From Microbacterium luteum (GTDB lineage Bacteria; Actinomycetota; Actinomycetes; Actinomycetales; Microbacteriaceae), in assembly GCF_015277875.1 (NCBI RefSeq), contig NZ_CP063814.1, positions 2,728,001 through 2,792,000 on the forward strand: DNA of 64,000 nt, given 5' to 3'. Positions 1-9,198 of the stretch are shown piece after piece. Position 1 is the first letter of the stretch; the number at the start of each line of letters is the position of its first letter. The position numbers and the translations under genes are program-made. Below the pieces are notes generated by a model. It ran no database searches and was not told where the DNA came from. It saw nothing but the letters and a program-made list of their open reading frames with translations.

Positions 1-1
1 G

Positions 2-634
2 GCGATCGGCAACAGCTTTCTCATGGCCGGCGTCTCGGCGCTCGTGATCATGCTCATTTCGGCACTGGCGGGCTATGCGTTCTCCAAGATGCAGTTCCGC
101 GGCCGCGAGGTGATCTATCGACTCCTTCTCGCCTGCCTCGCCGTCCCCGTCGCTGCCGTGGTGACTCCCCTCTTCTTCACGATCAACACGCTCGAACTGC
201 GCAACACCTACGTCGGCGTCATCATCCCGCTCATCGCTTTCAACGCGCTGATGATGATTCTGCTCATGCGCAACCACTTCGACGCTCTCCCCGACGAGCT
301 AATTGAGGCCGCCACCCTCGATGGATGCAACTCCTTCGCCGTCTGGTGGCGCGTGCTCCTTCCCCTGAGCGGGCCCACCCTGGCGACCGTGGGGGTCCTC
401 GCCTTCGTCTACTCGTGGAACGAGTACCTGCTGCCGAATCTGCTGCTGTCCTCGCCGGAGCTGTTCCCGGTGACCCAGGCGATATCCCTCCTGCAGGACG
501 ACCGAATGAGCCAGGAGCAGATCTCTCAGCTCTACGCCGGTCTCATCCTGATGACGATCCCCTCCGTCATCGTCTACCTGGTCAGCCAGCGCTACCTGCA
601 GGCCGGCGTGACCGCAGGCGCGGTGAAGAGCTGA
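2..634 (+). CDS. Carbohydrate ABC transporter permease (MalG type), 5' end outside window
   Basis: C-terminal part of an inner-membrane permease that carries sugars through a binding-protein-dependent ABC importer. The frame is open to the left edge (Ala-Ile-Gly-Asn-Ser-Phe-Leu...), so the start lies outside; about 210 codons remain of a family usually 270-300 residues long. Several hydrophobic segments are visible, and the cytoplasmic EAA loop that docks on the ATPase reads EAATLDGCNSFAVWWRVLLP. The stop shares one base with the ATG of the GH43 gene (TGATG), so the two are translationally coupled. With the glycosidase and the binding protein downstream it forms an oligosaccharide uptake unit. 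The family call is firm; the sugar is unknown. Confidence 0.93.
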   Translation, partial: AIGNSFLMAGVSALVIMLISALAGYAFSKMQFRGREVIYRLLLACLAVPVAAVVTPLFFTINTLELRNTYVGVIIPLIAFNALMMILLMRNHFDALPDELIEAATLDGCNSFAVWWRVLLPLSGPTLATVGVLAFVYSWNEYLLPNLLLSSPELFPVTQAISLLQDDRMSQEQISQLYAGLILMTIPSVIVYLVSQRYLQAGVTAGAVKS

Positions 635-2640
635 TGACGACGCCCGTCGACACCGAACCGAAGGACCGAACGATGGTGACAGCCGAGCGATACCGCAACC
701 CGCTGGGGTATTCCGATGGCATCGCCCGCACCGACCCCGACCCGTTCGTGCTGCGCTACCGCGGGCTCTACTACTGCTACTCGACGGGCGAGACGCAGGT
801 GAACGTGAGCGTCTCGAGTGATCTCGTGTCCTGGACGCGCGTCGGGGCGGCGCTGCAGGTGCCGGGCCGCACTCATTACTGGGCACCGTGCACGATCTAC
901 GTCGACGGCGTCTTCTACCTCTATGTCTCGAGCAGACCCGCCGGGTCGACCGACCCGCACGACGAGGTGCTGCAACTGGCCACGAGCCACCATCCAACGG
1001 GTCCGTTCACGCTGGTCACCCAGTTCTTCGACACGTTCTCGATCGATCCGCATGTCGTGCCCGACGGTGAGGGCGGGTACGTCATGTTCTATTCGACGAA
1101 CGACGTCACGGGCCTCGACGACGAGTACGTCGGCACGTCGATCGTCGCCGATCGCCTGCTCGACTTCGATCGCCTCGAGGGTCGGCCCCGCGTGATCGTA
1201 CGCCCCTCCCTCGAACAGGAGGTCTTCGAGCACGACAGGTTCGGCGATGGTCGCGACTGGTACACCATCGAGGGTGCGACGTACCTCACTCGAGGCGACC
1301 GCGCGTATCTCACCTACTCGGGCAACGCGTACGAGCGCCCCGACTACTTCATCGGTCAGGCTGGCGCCGTCCTCGACGGCGCACCCCACGACCTGGTGTG
1401 GCGCAAGCATCCGAACGATCACGAATATGCCCCGCTCATGCGTCGCAACGGCGACGTCGAAGGCACGGGGCACAACTCCGTCGTGCGCGCCCCGAACCTC
1501 GTCGACGACTGGATCGTCTACCACGGGCGGGATGCCGCGGATCCGCTCGACCCTCAGGTCGAACAGCGCACGATGCGCATCGATCCGCTGCTGCACACCA
1601 CGCGATGCCTGATCACCACCGGCCCGGGTTCCACGGAGCTCGACGCTCCGGCACGACCCCAGGTCTCCGACGATTTCTCCGGCGCCGAGCTCGATGCTCG
1701 CTGGGACGTGCGAGAAGGACGCGTGCACCTCGCGGACGATCGCGTCTGCACAACTGCTGCCGAGCGCACGCGCCTCGAGACATCGGCGGCCGCGTCAGCG
1801 TACGTCGCCGAGGTGTGGATGCGCGTCGAGATCTCCGATCGCGGCGCCCGAGCGGGCGTGGTCGTCGCCGCCAACGGAGACGATGACGTCGTCGAGGTGC
1901 TGGCGGATGCGGCGACGTCGCAGCTGATCGCACGACGCTGGCTCCGCGGCGTCGGCACCGTGATCGCCCGCACCGAGTTGCGCCGGGCACGGCTTGACCG
2001 GTGGCAGCAGCTGCAGGTTCGCCGAATGTTCGACCGCGTCGAGGTTCGTGTCGGTGATTCGACGACACTGGCATTCCCGGTGCCGGAGATCGCTGCGCGG
2101 TTCGGCCTCGTGTCGGAGCGCACAGCTACCGAGTTCTCCGCCTTCTCCTTCACCGGCCACATGGACCTCTGGGGCCAAGACCTCGATCACGCGGGGCACG
2201 TGTTCTCCGTTCAGCCGCGCCGCGACCCGGGAGCAACCGGGCTTGTCGCACCCCCCGGACGCAGCGTCGTCCTCGAGGGCGACAGCGATTCGTCGTCAGC
2301 GATGGTGCACGAGTTCGCCCTGCCGACGCCGGGGAGCCGCGTGCTCTTCGCACCGTGGGGGGCCGAAGCGGTGCGTCTGCTGGTGGAAGCGGACGCATAC
2401 ACCCTCTTGCGACCCGGCGACGCCTCGCAGCGCTACCCGATGGACCCGCCCTTCACCGACGCAGCGGGCGTCGCGGTGCGCAGCACCCGGCAGGGTCGAC
2501 AGGCCCTCGTGCAGGTCGGGCGACGAATCCATCCTCTGACCTTCGACGACTCCGCCTCATCGCGGCAGCGCATCGAGCTCACCGGGGCAGGTCTCACTCG
2601 GTACGAGTGGACGGCCCATCCGACCCCATCCATCCAATGA
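634..2640 (+). CDS. Glycoside hydrolase family 43, cytoplasmic, with C-terminal accessory domain
   Basis: About 668 residues. The N-terminal half fits a GH43 five-bladed beta-propeller: the general-base Asp is probably D36 in ARTDPDPF, the pKa-modulating Asp D138 in SIDPHV, and the general-acid Glu E213 in TIEGATY. GH43 enzymes remove arabinosyl or xylosyl units from plant oligosaccharides. From about residue 350 a second, probably beta-sandwich domain begins (DDFSGAELDARWDVREG). No signal peptide is seen, so it probably acts inside the cell on sugars imported by the neighbouring ABC system. I chose the ATG at 634 because it is coupled to the permease stop and leads directly into the propeller; longer in-frame extension upstream overlaps the permease. 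Substrate (arabinan or xylan side chains) is inferred. Confidence 0.9.
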   Translation: MTTPVDTEPKDRTMVTAERYRNPLGYSDGIARTDPDPFVLRYRGLYYCYSTGETQVNVSVSSDLVSWTRVGAALQVPGRTHYWAPCTIYVDGVFYLYVSSRPAGSTDPHDEVLQLATSHHPTGPFTLVTQFFDTFSIDPHVVPDGEGGYVMFYSTNDVTGLDDEYVGTSIVADRLLDFDRLEGRPRVIVRPSLEQEVFEHDRFGDGRDWYTIEGATYLTRGDRAYLTYSGNAYERPDYFIGQAGAVLDGAPHDLVWRKHPNDHEYAPLMRRNGDVEGTGHNSVVRAPNLVDDWIVYHGRDAADPLDPQVEQRTMRIDPLLHTTRCLITTGPGSTELDAPARPQVSDDFSGAELDARWDVREGRVHLADDRVCTTAAERTRLETSAAASAYVAEVWMRVEISDRGARAGVVVAANGDDDVVEVLADAATSQLIARRWLRGVGTVIARTELRRARLDRWQQLQVRRMFDRVEVRVGDSTTLAFPVPEIAARFGLVSERTATEFSAFSFTGHMDLWGQDLDHAGHVFSVQPRRDPGATGLVAPPGRSVVLEGDSDSSSAMVHEFALPTPGSRVLFAPWGAEAVRLLVEADAYTLLRPGDASQRYPMDPPFTDAAGVAVRSTRQGRQALVQVGRRIHPLTFDDSASSRQRIELTGAGLTRYEWTAHPTPSIQ

Positions 2641-2663
2641 TCACCTTGCAAAGGAGCACATCG

Positions 2664-3965
2664 ATGAAAACAGCACTGCGTACCCGCACACTCTCCGCGA
2701 TCGCGTTAGCCGCCACGGGGGCGCTCGCGCTGGCCGGCTGCGGCAGCTCGGGCGGCGATGCCGATACCGGAGGCACCGTCACCCTTACCTTCAGTTCCTG
2801 GCTGCCCACGCAGGACCAGTGGAGTGAGATCATCGAGGCGTTCGAGGAGGAGAACCCCGACATCGACATCGAGTTCTCCCGTGACGAGGACTACGCGTCC
2901 TATCTCACGAACCTCGACAATGCGATCCTCGCCGGCGAGACTCCCGACCTTTACGGCGTGCAGGTCGGGTCGTCGTTCGACGATTATGCAGAGTTCGCTC
3001 TCCCGGTCGACGACTACGCCGCCGGATGGATCGATGGGGTGAGCGAGGGCGCTCTGGAGCAGACCACCACCACCGACGGCACTCTCGCAGCCGTACCCCT
3101 GCTCACCGCCGGCATGCAGTTCTACCTCTACAACCAGACGCTGTTCGAAGAACTCGGACTGTCGCTGCCGACCGACTACGACTCGTTGCTGGAGATGAGC
3201 GAGGCGGCTCGCGAGGCGGGCATCGCACCGATGGCGATGGGTGCAGGCGACACGTGGCACAGCGCCGACTTCTTCGTCTGGCTCAGCAATCAGTTCGGCG
3301 AAGGCGGCGACATCTACCGGGCCGCGAGCGGGGACATCCCCTGGGACTCCGACAGCCTCGTCGCCGCCGCCGAAGTCTGGCAGAGCCTGTTCGCCGATGG
3401 AATCTTCCAGGACGGAGCGACCACGACGACGACCTACCCGTCTGCTCGTGACGACTATTTCCTGGCGCGGCGCGCCCTGGGCATGCCGACCGGCTCATGG
3501 CATGTCGGAGCCACCCTCTCGACGAGCCCCGAGGTGCCGGGTAGCGAGGTCGAGGGCGATGCGATCGGTATGGCCCCGTTCCCCACGCTCGGTGAGACGG
3601 ATGCCGGTGCGACGTCGGGCGTCGATTTCGCCATCGCCGTGAGCGGCGACATCGATGAGGCCAAGCAGGAGGCCGCGGCGACATTCGTCGAGTTCATGGC
3701 CGTCGGTGCCGGTCAGCAGATCTGGGTCAACCGTCTGCAGGGCTTCCCGGTCGCCACCGACGTCGACGTTGAGCTCAAGGAAGGTGAGAGCGAGTTGGCG
3801 CAGGAAAGCGTGGCGCTGGTTACCGAGACGATGCAGGCGAGCGAGTATCCCCGCAAGCTGGTCTCGCCGGGCAACGACTCTCTCGAGACCGATCTCGGTG
3901 TCGTGCTGCAGAACATCGCCGATGGAGCCGACCCCGCGTCGGAGCTGGCGACGCTCAACGACTGA
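2664..3965 (+). CDS. Extracellular sugar-binding lipoprotein of an ABC importer
   Basis: 433 residues. The start is fixed by an AAAGGAG ribosome site eight bases upstream and a classical lipoprotein signal peptide with lipobox LAGC (Cys26). The mature protein has the cluster-1 solute-binding fold (TLTFSSWLPTQDQW near the start). It would be lipid-anchored outside the membrane and deliver oligosaccharides to the permease at 2-634. It follows the GH43 gene by 23 bases in the same operon. Binding protein last, after permease and hydrolase, is less common than binding protein first. A strong hairpin terminator follows at 3982-4018. The specific sugar cannot be read from the sequence. Confidence 0.92.
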   Translation: MKTALRTRTLSAIALAATGALALAGCGSSGGDADTGGTVTLTFSSWLPTQDQWSEIIEAFEEENPDIDIEFSRDEDYASYLTNLDNAILAGETPDLYGVQVGSSFDDYAEFALPVDDYAAGWIDGVSEGALEQTTTTDGTLAAVPLLTAGMQFYLYNQTLFEELGLSLPTDYDSLLEMSEAAREAGIAPMAMGAGDTWHSADFFVWLSNQFGEGGDIYRAASGDIPWDSDSLVAAAEVWQSLFADGIFQDGATTTTTYPSARDDYFLARRALGMPTGSWHVGATLSTSPEVPGSEVEGDAIGMAPFPTLGETDAGATSGVDFAIAVSGDIDEAKQEAAATFVEFMAVGAGQQIWVNRLQGFPVATDVDVELKEGESELAQESVALVTETMQASEYPRKLVSPGNDSLETDLGVVLQNIADGADPASELATLND

Positions 3966-3981
3966 CGTCCGAGCAGACGTC

Positions 3982-4018
3982 GCGATCCGCCGGGGGCCAG
4001 CCGTCCCCGGCGGATCGC
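3982..4018 (+). terminator. Hairpin terminator after the sugar-uptake operon
   Basis: A perfect 14-bp inverted repeat (GCGATCCGCCGGGG at 3982-3995, complement at 4005-4018) around a 9-base loop, 17 bases after the binding-protein stop. The T-tract is weak (GCTGTCTC), which is common for terminators in high-GC actinobacteria. Confidence 0.7.
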
Positions 4019-4184
4019 GCTGTCTCACGAGGTGGTGGCGACGGCACGAACCACGTCGCCGCCTCCGGGCGTTGCTCAGCGCCGGTCCGGAGGTGGACTT
4101 CCCGAGGTGACGGCCGGTGCGGTCGCCCCACCGCTCGTGGGAGTCTGCTCGTCGTCCTTCATCGCGCGCATCTCGCCCTTAACA

Positions 4185-4217
4185 GACGGGCCGACTGGCC
4201 CATGCTCTTGGCCCGTC
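4185..4217 (-). terminator. Hairpin terminator after the ACP operon (minus strand)
   Basis: An 8-bp inverted repeat (GACGGGCC / GGCCCGTC) overlaps the stop codon of the minus-strand ACP gene and is followed on that strand by TGTTAA. Between this hairpin and the terminator at 3982-4018 (4019-4184) I see no convincing gene. Confidence 0.5.
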
Positions 4218-4470
4218 AGACCGCGCCGAGCTCCCGGAGCGCTCCGGCGAGCGATCGGATGCTGGAGTGGTCCCACATCAGCTCGGGGTCGATCTCGATG
4301 CCGTACTCGTCTTCGATGTCGCCGCAGAGGGTGAGCGCGTACACGGAGTCGAGCCCGATGTCGGAGAAGTCGGTGTCGAGGGTGAAGTCGCCGGCATCCT
4401 TCTTGCCGTAGGCGACGATACGGCCCGCGAGCCAGTTCTCGACAGCCGCTCCGGTTTCGGTGACGCTCAT
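4216..4470 (-). CDS. Acyl carrier protein
   Basis: 84 residues, the usual ACP length. The phosphopantetheine site is Ser42 in DIGLDSVYALTL, followed by an acidic helix (GDIEDEYGIEIDPEL). It would hold an acyl chain as a thioester on its prosthetic arm. The ATG at 4470 overlaps the stop of the acyl-CoA dehydrogenase upstream by four bases (ATGA), so ACP and dehydrogenases are made together. The operon begins with a fatty-acyl-AMP ligase, the enzyme class that loads ACPs, so this is probably its acceptor rather than the housekeeping fatty-acid-synthesis ACP. No sulphurtransferase or polyketide synthase module is nearby. Confidence 0.9.
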   Translation of the reverse strand: MSVTETGAAVENWLAGRIVAYGKKDAGDFTLDTDFSDIGLDSVYALTLCGDIEDEYGIEIDPELMWDHSSIRSLAGALRELGAV

Positions 4471-5762
4471 GTCGTCGTCCTTTCTGTTCGGGATGCGAAC
4501 ACCCCGCTGTTGTCGAAGGTCAGGGATGTGTCTGCGGCGGCTCGGCGATCCACCTCCGTGGCGAGGTGCTCGATCGCGTCGGCCTGCAACGCGTCGCGCC
4601 GGCCGGCGCGTCGCGCCGCCAGCCGATCACGCACGGCCCGGCGCAGGGGCGCTGGCGCACCCGCCGCTGCCTTTTCGAGGGACTCCGCTGCTTCCTCGAA
4701 GAGCTCGACCCCGTCACCAGGTGTCGCCGTCGACATCCGGTGACGGGGAGTTGAGATCAGTCGCATGCTCGTCACATCCCGCACGAGGGTCTCGACGAGT
4801 TCATACGGCTCGACCCGCGCGAAGAACGTCGAACCGAAGAGCACGGAGAGCGCGCGCATGGCGTCGCCGAGCAGCGTCGGCACGAGTTCGAGAGCCGAGA
4901 CGTGCCGCCCGGCGAGTGCGGCGGCGGCGATCGCGTCGGCGAGCAGGAGGTCCGCGAAAGCCCCCGCCACGAGCCCTCGCGCGTGCGGAAGATCCCAGAC
5001 GGCACCGCCGTACAGCGCCCTGCCTCGGGCATACGGGACCGCCAGCCGCAGCGCGGTGTCGACGGTGCCGCACCAGGCCGATGCGAGCATCGCCTGCGCC
5101 TGGTCGTCACCGGCGGGGTCGACGTTCCAGGTGGCGAGAACCGGGGCGTCGCGCAGCTCGAGCGCACAGAACCGCAGACCGCGCAGCCCCGTCGTCGACC
5201 GCGGCGTGACGACGGCGAGCGCGCCGTCGAGCCCGATCAGCGTGGCGGCCGCTCCCCTGCGCACGACGACGCACCGAGACTCCAGCGGAACGGCGACGAG
5301 CGGGAGGACACCGCTCACGCGCCAAGCGACCGTCTGCGGATCGGAAGCGATCTCGCCGGCCTCCACCGCGACGGCGATAGGACGCAGCGACAGCAGCTCC
5401 CGGGCCACGAGTCCCGCGGCGGGTTGCGTCCACACGCCGGCCGCGGCCAACGCGGCAAGTCCGCCGAGTTCCGCTCCGGCCGCCGCATCGCGGCGGAACA
5501 GCGCCCGCAGCTGCGCAGCGACCTCCGACGGTCCGCCACCCGCCCCTCCCCACATCTCGGGCACGAGCTCGAACGCGAGACCGTGATCGTCGAGCACTGC
5601 GCGCCGCACCTCGGGCGTCACCCGCGTGATGTCCTCCGAGGCGACGACATCGGCGAAGCGGATGAGGCCGGCATCGGTGCGCGGGTCACCGAGCGCCGTC
5701 TCGAGGCGAGAGGCCACCACGACCCCCGCGACCTCGTGCGCGCTCGAGGAGACGACCGTCAT
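4467..5762 (-). CDS. Divergent acyl-CoA dehydrogenase-like flavoprotein
   Basis: 431 residues from the ATG at 5762, which overlaps the stop of the preceding dehydrogenase (ATGA). The N-terminal helical domain contains the conserved patch ELVPEMWGGAGGGPSEV, and a later segment (YARGRALYGGAVWDLP) matches the FAD-binding arginine region of the acyl-CoA dehydrogenase family. The C-terminal part lacks the usual YEGT-type motif carrying the catalytic glutamate and ends in a short Ala-rich tail, so it may be a non-catalytic partner of the enzyme at 5759-7429, as in heteromeric dehydrogenases. It sits between that dehydrogenase and the ACP. Family assignment is good; activity and substrate are inference. 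Confidence 0.8.
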   Translation of the reverse strand: MTVVSSSAHEVAGVVVASRLETALGDPRTDAGLIRFADVVASEDITRVTPEVRRAVLDDHGLAFELVPEMWGGAGGGPSEVAAQLRALFRRDAAAGAELGGLAALAAAGVWTQPAAGLVARELLSLRPIAVAVEAGEIASDPQTVAWRVSGVLPLVAVPLESRCVVVRRGAAATLIGLDGALAVVTPRSTTGLRGLRFCALELRDAPVLATWNVDPAGDDQAQAMLASAWCGTVDTALRLAVPYARGRALYGGAVWDLPHARGLVAGAFADLLLADAIAAAALAGRHVSALELVPTLLGDAMRALSVLFGSTFFARVEPYELVETLVRDVTSMRLISTPRHRMSTATPGDGVELFEEAAESLEKAAAGAPAPLRRAVRDRLAARRAGRRDALQADAIEHLATEVDRRAAADTSLTFDNSGVFASRTERTTT

Positions 5763-7429
5763 GCGCCACCTCGACCCTGTGCGCGCCACTCCGGAAGAAG
5801 GCTGATCGATCCGCCGACGGCGAGCTGCTGCAGCTCGGCGGCGGGCAACGTGCCGATGTCGATGGCGAGCCGCCCCGTGACGCGCGCGAGCGCGGCGCGC
5901 AGCCAGAGGTCGCCGTTCCATGCGTCGCCGCTCGCGTGATCCCGATTGGCGACGAAGACGGCGATCGCTGCGGCGCCGGCGAACACCGACGTGACCTGCT
6001 CGGCGAGCGCAAACTGCGCCACCGGCGGACGCGCCGCGCGCTCTGTCTCATGCACGCGCACGGCAAGCTCGCGCCAGACCCCCACAAGGGCCCGCGCAAT
6101 CTGCACCGCCTCGGGATGGGCACGCCCGTCGTCGAGCCGTTCGACGAGATCGGGCAGCGAGCGCAGCAGGCGCGACCCCCGCCGGGTGACCAAGCGCAGA
6201 CCAGACATGTCGAACGCGCCCGCATCCCGATCGAACGCGAATGCGTCGACGTCGCCCGCTTCCTCGTCGACTCCGCGCGCGATGTTGGGCAACTCGTTGA
6301 TGACGACGTTGAGATTGACCACGGAGTTGCCGTCGAAGATGCTCACCACCTTCGCGTCGCGCGCCACCTTCTCCCACGCCGCGCCCGATCCGTCCTCCAG
6401 CAGCGCGGCGACACCCAGAGCGGGCGAACCGTCGCGGATGACGCCGTCGACGAGGTCGGGAACGAGCACCTTCACGAACGCGCTCGTCAGCGCCATCTCG
6501 CCCGGTGCGACGTGGAACAGACGTGCACCGGCGAAGGCCACCGCCTCCGCAAGAAGCAGATCGGCGGCACCTCGAGCGATGACCGCCGCGTCGACACCGG
6601 CAGCCGCGAGGTGCTCGAGGGCCTGATCGCCCGCGCCGAGCGACAGCGCCGCGCAGAGAGTGCGCGTGACCTGCAGGCTCTTCAGCACGATCTCGATGCC
6701 CTGACCGGGCGCACCGACCCGCCGGTCCGCGGAGACGATGGTGCCGGCGAAGTCGATGCCGCTGATGTCGGCCCCGCGGATGCCGTGCAGCGGCCGCCGC
6801 GCACGGTACGACAGCGTCCCCGGGTCGACCTCGGTCTTGTCGACGAGCACGAGCGACAGCGCTCGCGGGCCGGGTTTGTCCTCGGTGCGGGCGAGCACGG
6901 TGATCGCGCGGCCCCGCGTGGCGTTTCCGATCGGCCACTTGTGGCCGTCGAGGCGAATTCCTCCGCCTGTCGCGACGGCGCCCGTCTGCGACGCGGCGAG
7001 GTCACTCCCCCGGTCCTTCTCGGTAAGCCCCCACGACACAGCATCACCCCCACCGACGATCTGCGCCATGTGCGTCGCGCTGTCGTCGGCGGCCGCCCAG
7101 GCGCTGATCGCCCCGAGCACGGTCTTGCCGTGTCCGACGGCGACCGTCAGATCGCGCGCGGCGACGGTGCGCATGAGAAGTAAGAGCTCGAAGACGTCGC
7201 GCAGACCGCCGCCGAATGCCTCGGGCACGTAGTGCCGCGGCAGCCCCCACGCGTCGAGCGCCGAGACGGCTTCGGCGGGGAACGCGCGGTCGTGGTCACG
7301 CTGGAGCGTCACCGCGAGCGGCATCCGCCCACCGGGGTCCGCGGGATCGCCGAGGTACGCATCCAACTCCGCCGCGCGACCGTAGGCATCCACGATCACC
7401 GGCGTCGCGGTCTCGACGGTCGCGTTCAT
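5759..7429 (-). CDS. Acyl-CoA (or acyl-ACP) dehydrogenase
   Basis: 556 residues; the ATG at 7429 overlaps the stop of the AMP-ligase (ATGA). Family landmarks: GLTEKDRGSD in the middle domain (usually TEPxAGSD), the hydrogen-bonding segment GHKWPIGNA, and the FAD-contact region near SLQVTRTLCAALSLG. At the place where most members carry the catalytic base in IYEGT, this protein reads SIFDGNSVVN, so Asp replaces Glu. It would introduce a double bond into an acyl chain with FAD as acceptor. Because its operon supplies a ligase and an ACP, an acyl-ACP substrate is plausible. It is longer than the typical 380-residue enzymes because of a C-terminal extension of roughly 150 residues. Confidence 0.87.
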   Translation of the reverse strand: MNATVETATPVIVDAYGRAAELDAYLGDPADPGGRMPLAVTLQRDHDRAFPAEAVSALDAWGLPRHYVPEAFGGGLRDVFELLLLMRTVAARDLTVAVGHGKTVLGAISAWAAADDSATHMAQIVGGGDAVSWGLTEKDRGSDLAASQTGAVATGGGIRLDGHKWPIGNATRGRAITVLARTEDKPGPRALSLVLVDKTEVDPGTLSYRARRPLHGIRGADISGIDFAGTIVSADRRVGAPGQGIEIVLKSLQVTRTLCAALSLGAGDQALEHLAAAGVDAAVIARGAADLLLAEAVAFAGARLFHVAPGEMALTSAFVKVLVPDLVDGVIRDGSPALGVAALLEDGSGAAWEKVARDAKVVSIFDGNSVVNLNVVINELPNIARGVDEEAGDVDAFAFDRDAGAFDMSGLRLVTRRGSRLLRSLPDLVERLDDGRAHPEAVQIARALVGVWRELAVRVHETERAARPPVAQFALAEQVTSVFAGAAAIAVFVANRDHASGDAWNGDLWLRAALARVTGRLAIDIGTLPAAELQQLAVGGSISLLPEWRAQGRGGA

Positions 7430-9168
7430 GTCACCGGCACATCGAGCGCTCGTTCCCCGTCGACGGTGATCCCGTCGACCGCCGCAAGCGTGAGGTCGCC
7501 GGCAAGCAGCTCCGCACGCGCACGACGCCGCTGGATCTTGCCGCTCGTGGTGCGCGGCAGCGTGCCCTTGCGCAGCAGGGCGATCCCGACGCTCGGCAGA
7601 CCGAACTCGCTCATGACGGCACGGCGCACGTCGCGCACGAGCGCGTCGGCGTCTCCACTCGCGAGCGTGCGCGGGTCGACCTCCACCGCGACGCCCACCT
7701 CGGTGGGCTGATGCTCGTCGAGCGCGAACGCGGCGCTGAGACACGACGGGTCGGTGCCGACGACGGCGGATGCGGTGGCTTCGACATCCTGCGGAAAGAC
7801 GTTCCGTCCGTGCGAGATGATCAGGTCTTTCAGCCGACCGGCGACGACGACCTCGCCCTCGATCATCGCGCCGAGGTCCCCCGTGCGGAGGAACGGATCG
7901 TCGATGCCCGGCAGGTGGAAGCCGTATACCTCGGCGGTCGCATCGGGGCGCCCCCAATAGCCCTGGGTCACGCTTGGACCGCTGACCCAGATCTCCCCGA
8001 TGCGACCGTCAGGAACCGGTGTGCAGGTGGCCGGGTCGACGATCGCGACGGTCGACCCGGGCACGGGCGGCCCACACAGCACGAGGTCGACCGATCGGTC
8101 ATCGACCGCCGGCAGCAGGTCACCACGCTCGATCCCCCCGAGATCGGCCGACAGCGAGCGCACCTCGCGGCCGGACGCGGCCGAGATGATGAGCGTCGTC
8201 TCGGCCATGCCGTAGGCGGGGATCATCGCCGCGGGATCGAGACCCGCGGCGGCGAACCGACTCGTGAACGCCTCGACCGTCGACGTCTTGATCGGCTCGG
8301 CGCCGGTGACGATGTGTGTCAGCGACGACAGGTCGAGTTCGGCGAGCTGCTCGTCGGTGACCACCTGCGCGCACAGGCGGTAGGCGAAGTCGGGAGCGAC
8401 GGTGAAGGTGCCACGATGCTTCGCGATGAGGCGCAGCCACATCAGCGGGCGACGCAGAAAGCGCGAGGGCGAGGTGAGGATGGAGTCGACCCCGGAATAG
8501 ATGGGCCGCAGGAGCAGGCCGATCAGCCCCATATCGTGGTAGTGCGGCAGCCACCCCACCCAGACGGCATCGGGTCCGTCGTGCACGGTCGCCCCGATCG
8601 CCTCTTCGTTCGCGACGAGGTTGCCGTGCGTGACGACGACACCCTTCGGCACACCGGTCGATCCGGATGTGTACTGCAGCAGAGCGATGCTGTCCGCGGT
8701 GATCTCCGGCGCCGTCCACGACGCAGCCATCGAGAGGTCGGGCTCACCCAGTTCCCGCACCAGCACCGACCCGAGGTCGGCCTCGTCGAACAGCGGCCGC
8801 GCGGCGGCATCGGTCAGCACGAGGCGCGCTCCGGAGTCGGCGGTGATCGTCTGAATCCGCTCGATCACACCGCGCGGGTTGCGCCCGACCGTGACGGGAA
8901 CCGGCGCGATCGTCATGCCGGCGTAGAGGGCGGCGTACACCGACTCCGCGAACCCGAGGCCCGGTTCGAAGCCGAGCACGGCGACGTCTCCGACGCCGAA
9001 TCCCAGACGCATCAGCTCGACCGCCCGGGCCCGCGCCCGCTCGTCGAGTTCGGCGTAGCCCCGACGCACCGAGGTCTTCTCATCGGTGTAGAAGCGGATG
9101 CCGCGGGCGTCACCGGCGCGCGCCGCGGTGGCCTGCATGGCATCGAGATATGTTGCCGGAACGATCAT
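7426..9168 (-). CDS. Fatty-acyl-AMP ligase (FAAL), ANL superfamily
   Basis: 580 residues. ANL motifs: YTSGSTGVPKG (from residue 166), AYGMAE (318-323), LRTGDLG (427-433) and GRLKDLIISHGRN (444-456). WLPHYHDMGLIG (206-217) and RNVFPQDVE are diagnostic of the FAAL branch, which makes acyl-adenylates and hands them to carrier proteins rather than CoA. It heads a four-gene coupled operon ending in an ACP. I prefer the ATG at 9168: GGGGGTCGC lies just upstream, in the loop of a small hairpin. An in-frame ATG at 9198 would add ten residues but has a poorer ribosome site. Probable role: loading a free fatty acid on the ACP at 4216-4470. Confidence 0.92.
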   Translation of the reverse strand: MIVPATYLDAMQATAARAGDARGIRFYTDEKTSVRRGYAELDERARARAVELMRLGFGVGDVAVLGFEPGLGFAESVYAALYAGMTIAPVPVTVGRNPRGVIERIQTITADSGARLVLTDAAARPLFDEADLGSVLVRELGEPDLSMAASWTAPEITADSIALLQYTSGSTGVPKGVVVTHGNLVANEEAIGATVHDGPDAVWVGWLPHYHDMGLIGLLLRPIYSGVDSILTSPSRFLRRPLMWLRLIAKHRGTFTVAPDFAYRLCAQVVTDEQLAELDLSSLTHIVTGAEPIKTSTVEAFTSRFAAAGLDPAAMIPAYGMAETTLIISAASGREVRSLSADLGGIERGDLLPAVDDRSVDLVLCGPPVPGSTVAIVDPATCTPVPDGRIGEIWVSGPSVTQGYWGRPDATAEVYGFHLPGIDDPFLRTGDLGAMIEGEVVVAGRLKDLIISHGRNVFPQDVEATASAVVGTDPSCLSAAFALDEHQPTEVGVAVEVDPRTLASGDADALVRDVRRAVMSEFGLPSVGIALLRKGTLPRTTSGKIQRRRARAELLAGDLTLAAVDGITVDGERALDVPVT

Positions 9169-9169
9169 T

Positions 9170-9186
9170 GCGACCCCCAGATTCGC
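9170..9186 (-). promoter_or_regulatory. TGGGGG-loop hairpin before the FAAL start
   Basis: On the minus strand GCGA-ATCTGGGGG-TCGC forms a 4-bp stem with the G run in the loop, two bases before the ATG at 9168. One of twelve similar structures at gene starts in this window. Confidence 0.4.
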
Positions 9187-9198
9187 GTGACTCGTCAT

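Noticed and set aside
4076-4160. Short minus-strand frame between the two terminators (MKDDEQTPTSGGATAPAVTS...)
   Set aside because: About 27 codons, low complexity, downstream of the ACP terminator and without a ribosome site.
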